A program made the position numbers and the translations under genes. A model generated the notes under the pieces. It ran no database searches, had not been told where the DNA came from, and was given only the letters and a program-made list of their open reading frames with translations. Below are positions 60,059 through 64,000 of a stretch of 64,000 nucleotides of DNA, in pieces. The DNA is from Turbatrix aceti (taxonomy: Eukaryota > Nematoda > Chromadorea > Rhabditida > Panagrolaimidae). Each line of letters starts with the position of its first letter. Position 1 is the first letter of the stretch. The stretch covers positions 6,104,739 through 6,168,738 of the forward strand of contig OZ017767.1 in the NCBI GenBank assembly GCA_963969345.1, in the 5' to 3' direction.

Positions 60059-63000
60059 CTACGGGGACAGAAAACGCGCTCTCTTGGCGGTCCGTCCCTC
60101 AGCCACCCTTGAAGTCCTTCTTCTGCTGCGACCCGGAGTCATCAACTGTGATTCTTCTGCAAATGTCATCTGTGGAAATACGTTCCGCCGCGGTAACGCC
60201 TTTGACGGCATTTCTCGCTTTGCCGATGCCGGAGTCGATTTTTTCACGGCCGCTGTGGATTTCTTCACGTCAGCCGAAGCCTTGGAGTTCTGCTTTGCGA
60301 GTTCTGCGTCTGCTGCTGCCTAAAAAACAAAATACACAAAATTTAAATTTTTTTGTTTATTGAGTCAAACAAACCTCAGCAGCCATTATCCTGGCTTCAA
60401 TTTCGTCTTCACGCTCGGCGCGATACGAATTGAAGGCGAGAATCTCGATTGGCGAGAGCTCAGAGATGACAGCGGTCATGAAATCGTCTGGCGAGAGGCG
60501 CTCCGACACTCCGCCGAGCTCCTTGTTCACCTCGAGGGCCGCGGCAGCGTCTGCTGCGTCTTCCACCCGTAACATGACCTGAAAAGCCACGCATGTTGCA
60601 TGAAAAACAATTTTTTTAATGCTCACGAAAACCAAAATCACCCCAAAAAAAGGTAAAAAAAATTTAAATTAAAAAAATCGTAATTTTTTACGCTATTTTT
60701 GAATTTTAATAAAATTAACACAAAATATGTATTTTTTTTGACCCAATGCCGCCCGTTTTAAACCCCGGCAAATGCCACAAAAAATTTCGAAAACCTCGCT
60801 CAAAACCCCACCTTTTCCAAATCCGTAGAATCCACGTTTGGCAACGCGCAGCCGTCGAGGACGTCTCTTAGAGCATCTTCGCCGTCGAAGAGCTCCCGCA
60901 CGTTGGTTACATCTGAGAACCCGGGCGTGAATGATCCCTCGTCGAGCGCCATTTCACCTAGCCGTCGTTTGTGGTGCGCCTTCTTGAGAATGTTCTCCTC
61001 AATTGTGTGCGTTGATATGAGTCTGTAGATCGTAACGTCCCTCGTTTGTCCAATCTAAAACACTCTTTGTACACTCCAAGCAATCCAGAAAAAATAAAAC
61101 TCACTCGATGGCATCGATCCTGAGCCTGGGCATCCATAGTCGGATTCCAATCTGAATCGTAGAAAATAACGGTGTCCGCACCGGTCAAATTCATGCCAAT
61201 GCCACCGGATCTGGTCGAAAGGATAAAAACAAAAATTCTGTCGTCATAGTTAAACCTGTCCATGAGGATTTGTCTTTTCTGGATGCCCGTAGAGCCGTCG
61301 AGTCGGAAGTACGTGTACTTGTGATACGACAAAAACGTTTCAAGGATATCCAGCATCTTGGACATCTGCGTGAAGATGAGACACCTGTGACCGGTGGAGT
61401 ACAGCTGCGCGAGGAGTTTGGCCAGCGTTCTTAGCTTTCCGCAGTCGAGTTCGACGAGGGAAGCGTTGGGTTGCTCGATGAACGTCGACGCGTAGACTGT
61501 GCTTGCGAGGGGTTCTTCAACTTCGCAGGCAATGTCGCAGAGAACCTCGTCGGCTTCAGTCGGTCGTTCTGCCACGTTGCTCGATGGCAGTTCGGCTATG
61601 GCGAAGGGAGCGGAAAAGACCGAACTGAAATCAAATTTTTATAAAAAAATTGTTTACCAAAAAAAATTTATTTGAAAGAATAAAAAACGGAAAAAAAAAT
61701 GTTTTAAAAAAAAAAAAATTAAATATAAAAAAATAAGAAAACAAAATTTAAAAAAAATTTAAAAATAAGAAAACAAAATTTAAAAAAAAATTTTAAAAAT
61801 ATAAAACAAAAATATAAAAAATGATAAACATTATAAAACAAAATTTGAAAAAAAATAAAAAAATTAATTAACTTAAAAATTTGAAAAAAAAAAACAAAAA
61901 ACATTTATTCGAATAAAAAATTTCAATCTTGAAAAAAAATTATAAAAAATTTATAAAACAATAAAATTAACGTCTTAGTTAATTTTTTTTATTTAATAAA
62001 ATGTAACTTCAAAAATAAAACAAATTTTTTTTTAAATAAATCAATTAAATAAAAAAAAATTAAAAGTAGTAAAAAAATTAAATTTAACGTAAAAAAATAA
62101 AAAAAAACTCACTGAAAAACTTCTTTCCTCGCGATAGCGTGCGTCCGGGCAGCGACGGCTTCAAAGACGTCGTCTTCCTCGTTGCCTTCGTGCTCGGCCA
62201 CCAGCGCCTGTCTGATAGGCAGCGTAAGCCTCCACAAATTGCGCAGCCTCGTCGTTATTTTTTCCTCATCATCCGAAAATTTCGTCTTCACCACACTCAC
62301 CGCAAATCTTCTCGGAATTTGAAGCTCGACCGGGACTTCTGGTTTCGGTGCCCTGATAAAGTATTCTTCATTGCAAGTGACCGTCTCAGAAGGATAAAGC
62401 GCGAGATCCTCGTCTTCCTAAAAAAAATAACCCTTTTAAAACAGTCAAAATGTGTGCTTAAACCCACGTAATCCGGAATATCGGCTTTCATGATTCGGAG
62501 AAATCTTCGAGCTTCCTGGACTTCGATTGGGTCGTCGACGATGAGGCTGGGGAAATGGATGGAGAGTCGGGGCGCCGTATACGGCGAGCGGAAGACCGAT
62601 GGCAGGAAGAGGTTTGGGTGGTTGCAGCACTTTCGGAGCTGCATAACGATGTTCATCACCGACACCGCTGAGCCGCCTTTGATGCTGTCGATCGTGCTGG
62701 AAAAAAATTTTTAAAAATTAAAAAAAAAATATTCGCGCAAAATTTTTTCCATCATAAAAAAATTAAAATTAGAAAAATAAATTTTTACTTTATTTTATTA
62801 AAAAAAATAAACTTTTTAGAAAAATAAAATTTTAATAAAGTAACCAAAATTTTACAATCATTGAAACTAATAAAAAAAATATTATGAAAACAAAAGTGAA
62901 TTTCACCCAAAAAAAGGTACATTTTCTTCAAAACAGTCACGAATCTTCAGAGTGGACTTAAAAAAAAAATTGCCAACTCTCAACTCCGAAGCCAAAAGTT

Positions 63001-64000
63001 CGTAAAACACGGCTCAAAAACCCCCCAAAAAAAACTCACGATTTCTGTCGAATAAACTGATTGTACATATTCCTCTGTATCCTCGCAAGCGGGCAGTACA
63101 CGACCTTTTCCACCTTCTGCGGCATCTGTTTCTCGACTTCAGCCTTCAGCCTACGCAGGATGAAAGGTCGAAGAACCGTGTGAAGCTTCTTGACGATCCT
63201 CGTGTTGTACTCAGCCGATCCCTCGGCCATCGCGCTCATCGGATCACTGAACCAATTTTTGAAGTCATCCTGTGAGCCAAAAACCGACGGCATGAGGAAG
63301 TATAGCAGCGACCAGAGTTCCATGAGATTGTTCTGCAGCGGTGTACCGGTGAGCAGCAGTCGAAATCGGGAACGAAGAGACAAAAGTTTGTTCCAGCGTA
63401 GAGATTTGCTGTTTTTGATGTTGTGCGCTTCGTCGAGGATGAGTGCCTGCCACGCGCGCCATTTGAACATACGCGTATCCCGGATGTACAGATCGTACGA
63501 CGTGATACATACGTTGAAGGCATTTGCCCGTTTCCAGCCTTTTCGCTTCTCCGCGCGTTCTTTTGTCGATCCGTAGTACGTCAGAATCTGCAGCGAGGGG
63601 CAGAATCTCTTGAATTCGCGTTCCCAATTCAACAAAACAGAAGTTGGAACAACAATGAGGTGAGGACCCCAGTTTTGTTCCATCTCAGCCAGGTAGGCCA
63701 CAAATGCGATCGTCTGAACAGTCTTGCCGAGACCCATTTCATCAGCGAGGATGCCATTGAGTCGATTCGCGTACAGCGAAACCAACCAGTCAAGGCCAAT
63801 GTGCTGGTACTCTCGCAGCGTACAAGTCAGGAGTTTCGGCACGATTGTTCGCACGTTGGCGGTATCGTAGGTATTTCCCGTAGGCTGGAAGCTCTGAGCG
63901 ACGTTGACGAGGTCATTAACCTCGTCGTCGTTTTTCTTGTTCGCTTCGACGCCGGAATCGGACGATACAGCCCTCGCGGGTTCTTTCACGATGGTCGTTT
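60059..64000 (-). CDS. ssl-1: SWR1/SRCAP-family chromatin remodelling ATPase (5' partial)
   Basis: Seven exons read so far: (64000)-63040, 62696-62468, 62417-62113, 61624-61105, 61054-60812, 60578-60375 and 60319-60059; frames agree. The reading is open to the window edge, so the N-terminus is missing. The Snf2 ATPase is split as in SRCAP/SWR1/INO80: REYQHIGLDWLVSLY, LADEMGLGKTVQTI (Walker A), LILDEAHNIKN (DEAH box), TGTPLQNNLMELW, QLRKCCNHPNLFLPS, a long insertion, then CGKLRTLAKLLAQL, STRSGGIGMNLTGADTVIFYDSDWNP and QAQDRCHRIGQTRDV. FFHP-type NAFNVCITSY and KVEKVVYCPL are closest to SRCAP. It exchanges H2A.Z into nucleosomes. After the helicase the protein ends in a basic AT-hook-poor tail. 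Orthologue in C. elegans would be SSL-1. Confidence 0.93.
61625..62112. other. Very AT-rich intron of the SRCAP gene
   Basis: 488 bp, almost entirely A and T with A-rich runs on the plus strand (T-rich in the sense strand). The neighbouring intron 62697-63039 is similarly AT-rich. Nothing else is seen in it. Confidence 0.6.

Overview
The window is nuclear DNA of an animal, almost certainly a nematode. It encodes a small MSP-domain sperm protein (SSP type), a warthog-type hedgehog-related protein with a Hint domain, a large nematode-style serpentine receptor and an UNC-42-like paired homeodomain protein. Genes are compact, with many short GT-AG introns (about 45-500 bp) and acceptor-like sequence a few bases before several start codons, as expected if messages are trans-spliced. 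Mono-G/C tracts and dispersed repeats fit the same picture. Splice sites were read by eye from consensus sites, frame continuity and family similarity; no transcript or database evidence was available, and gene symbols are orthology guesses.

Layout. 0-8 kb: 3' part of a Pro/Ser-rich protein (+), a secreted Cys-containing protein (+), an unc-42-like homeobox gene (-) with a 2.2-kb first intron, and ATP synthase subunit e (-). 8-20 kb: protein phosphatase 1 (-), a C-type lectin (-), a large secreted Cys-rich protein (-) and eEF1B-gamma (-). 20-32 kb: a C2H2 zinc-finger protein (+), an LKB1/PAR-4 kinase (+), EB1 (+), a Gly/Tyr-rich secreted peptide (+) and a Pro/Ser-rich protein (-). 34-48 kb: serpentine receptor (+), MSP-domain protein (+), CCT5 chaperonin subunit (-), CENP-X-like (-), TAF10-like (+), an MFS transporter (+) and a ChaC gamma-glutamylcyclotransferase (-). 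51-64 kb: an unknown Ser-rich protein (-), the warthog-like protein (+), a type II membrane glycosyltransferase-like protein (-) and the 3' part of an SRCAP/SWR1 remodeller (-) that runs off the right end.

Two same-strand pairs, CENP-X-like to cct-5 and SRCAP to glycosyltransferase, are each separated by about 0.3 kb, with a poly(A) signal followed by acceptor-like sequence before the downstream ATG. They look like nematode operons. TAF10-like and CENP-X-like, both histone-fold proteins, start head to head 237 bp apart.

The most striking non-genic structures are a 2.1-kb nearly perfect inverted repeat with about 1-kb arms inside a cct-5 intron; a 424-bp GC-rich element with 12-bp terminal inverted repeats and an 8-bp target duplication (hAT-like MITE); a dispersed repeat family rich in GTTCGCGAAC palindromes seen at least five times; a seven-copy minisatellite; and four 10-11 nt mono-G/C tracts. 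No tRNA, rRNA, CRISPR or bacterial feature was recognised.
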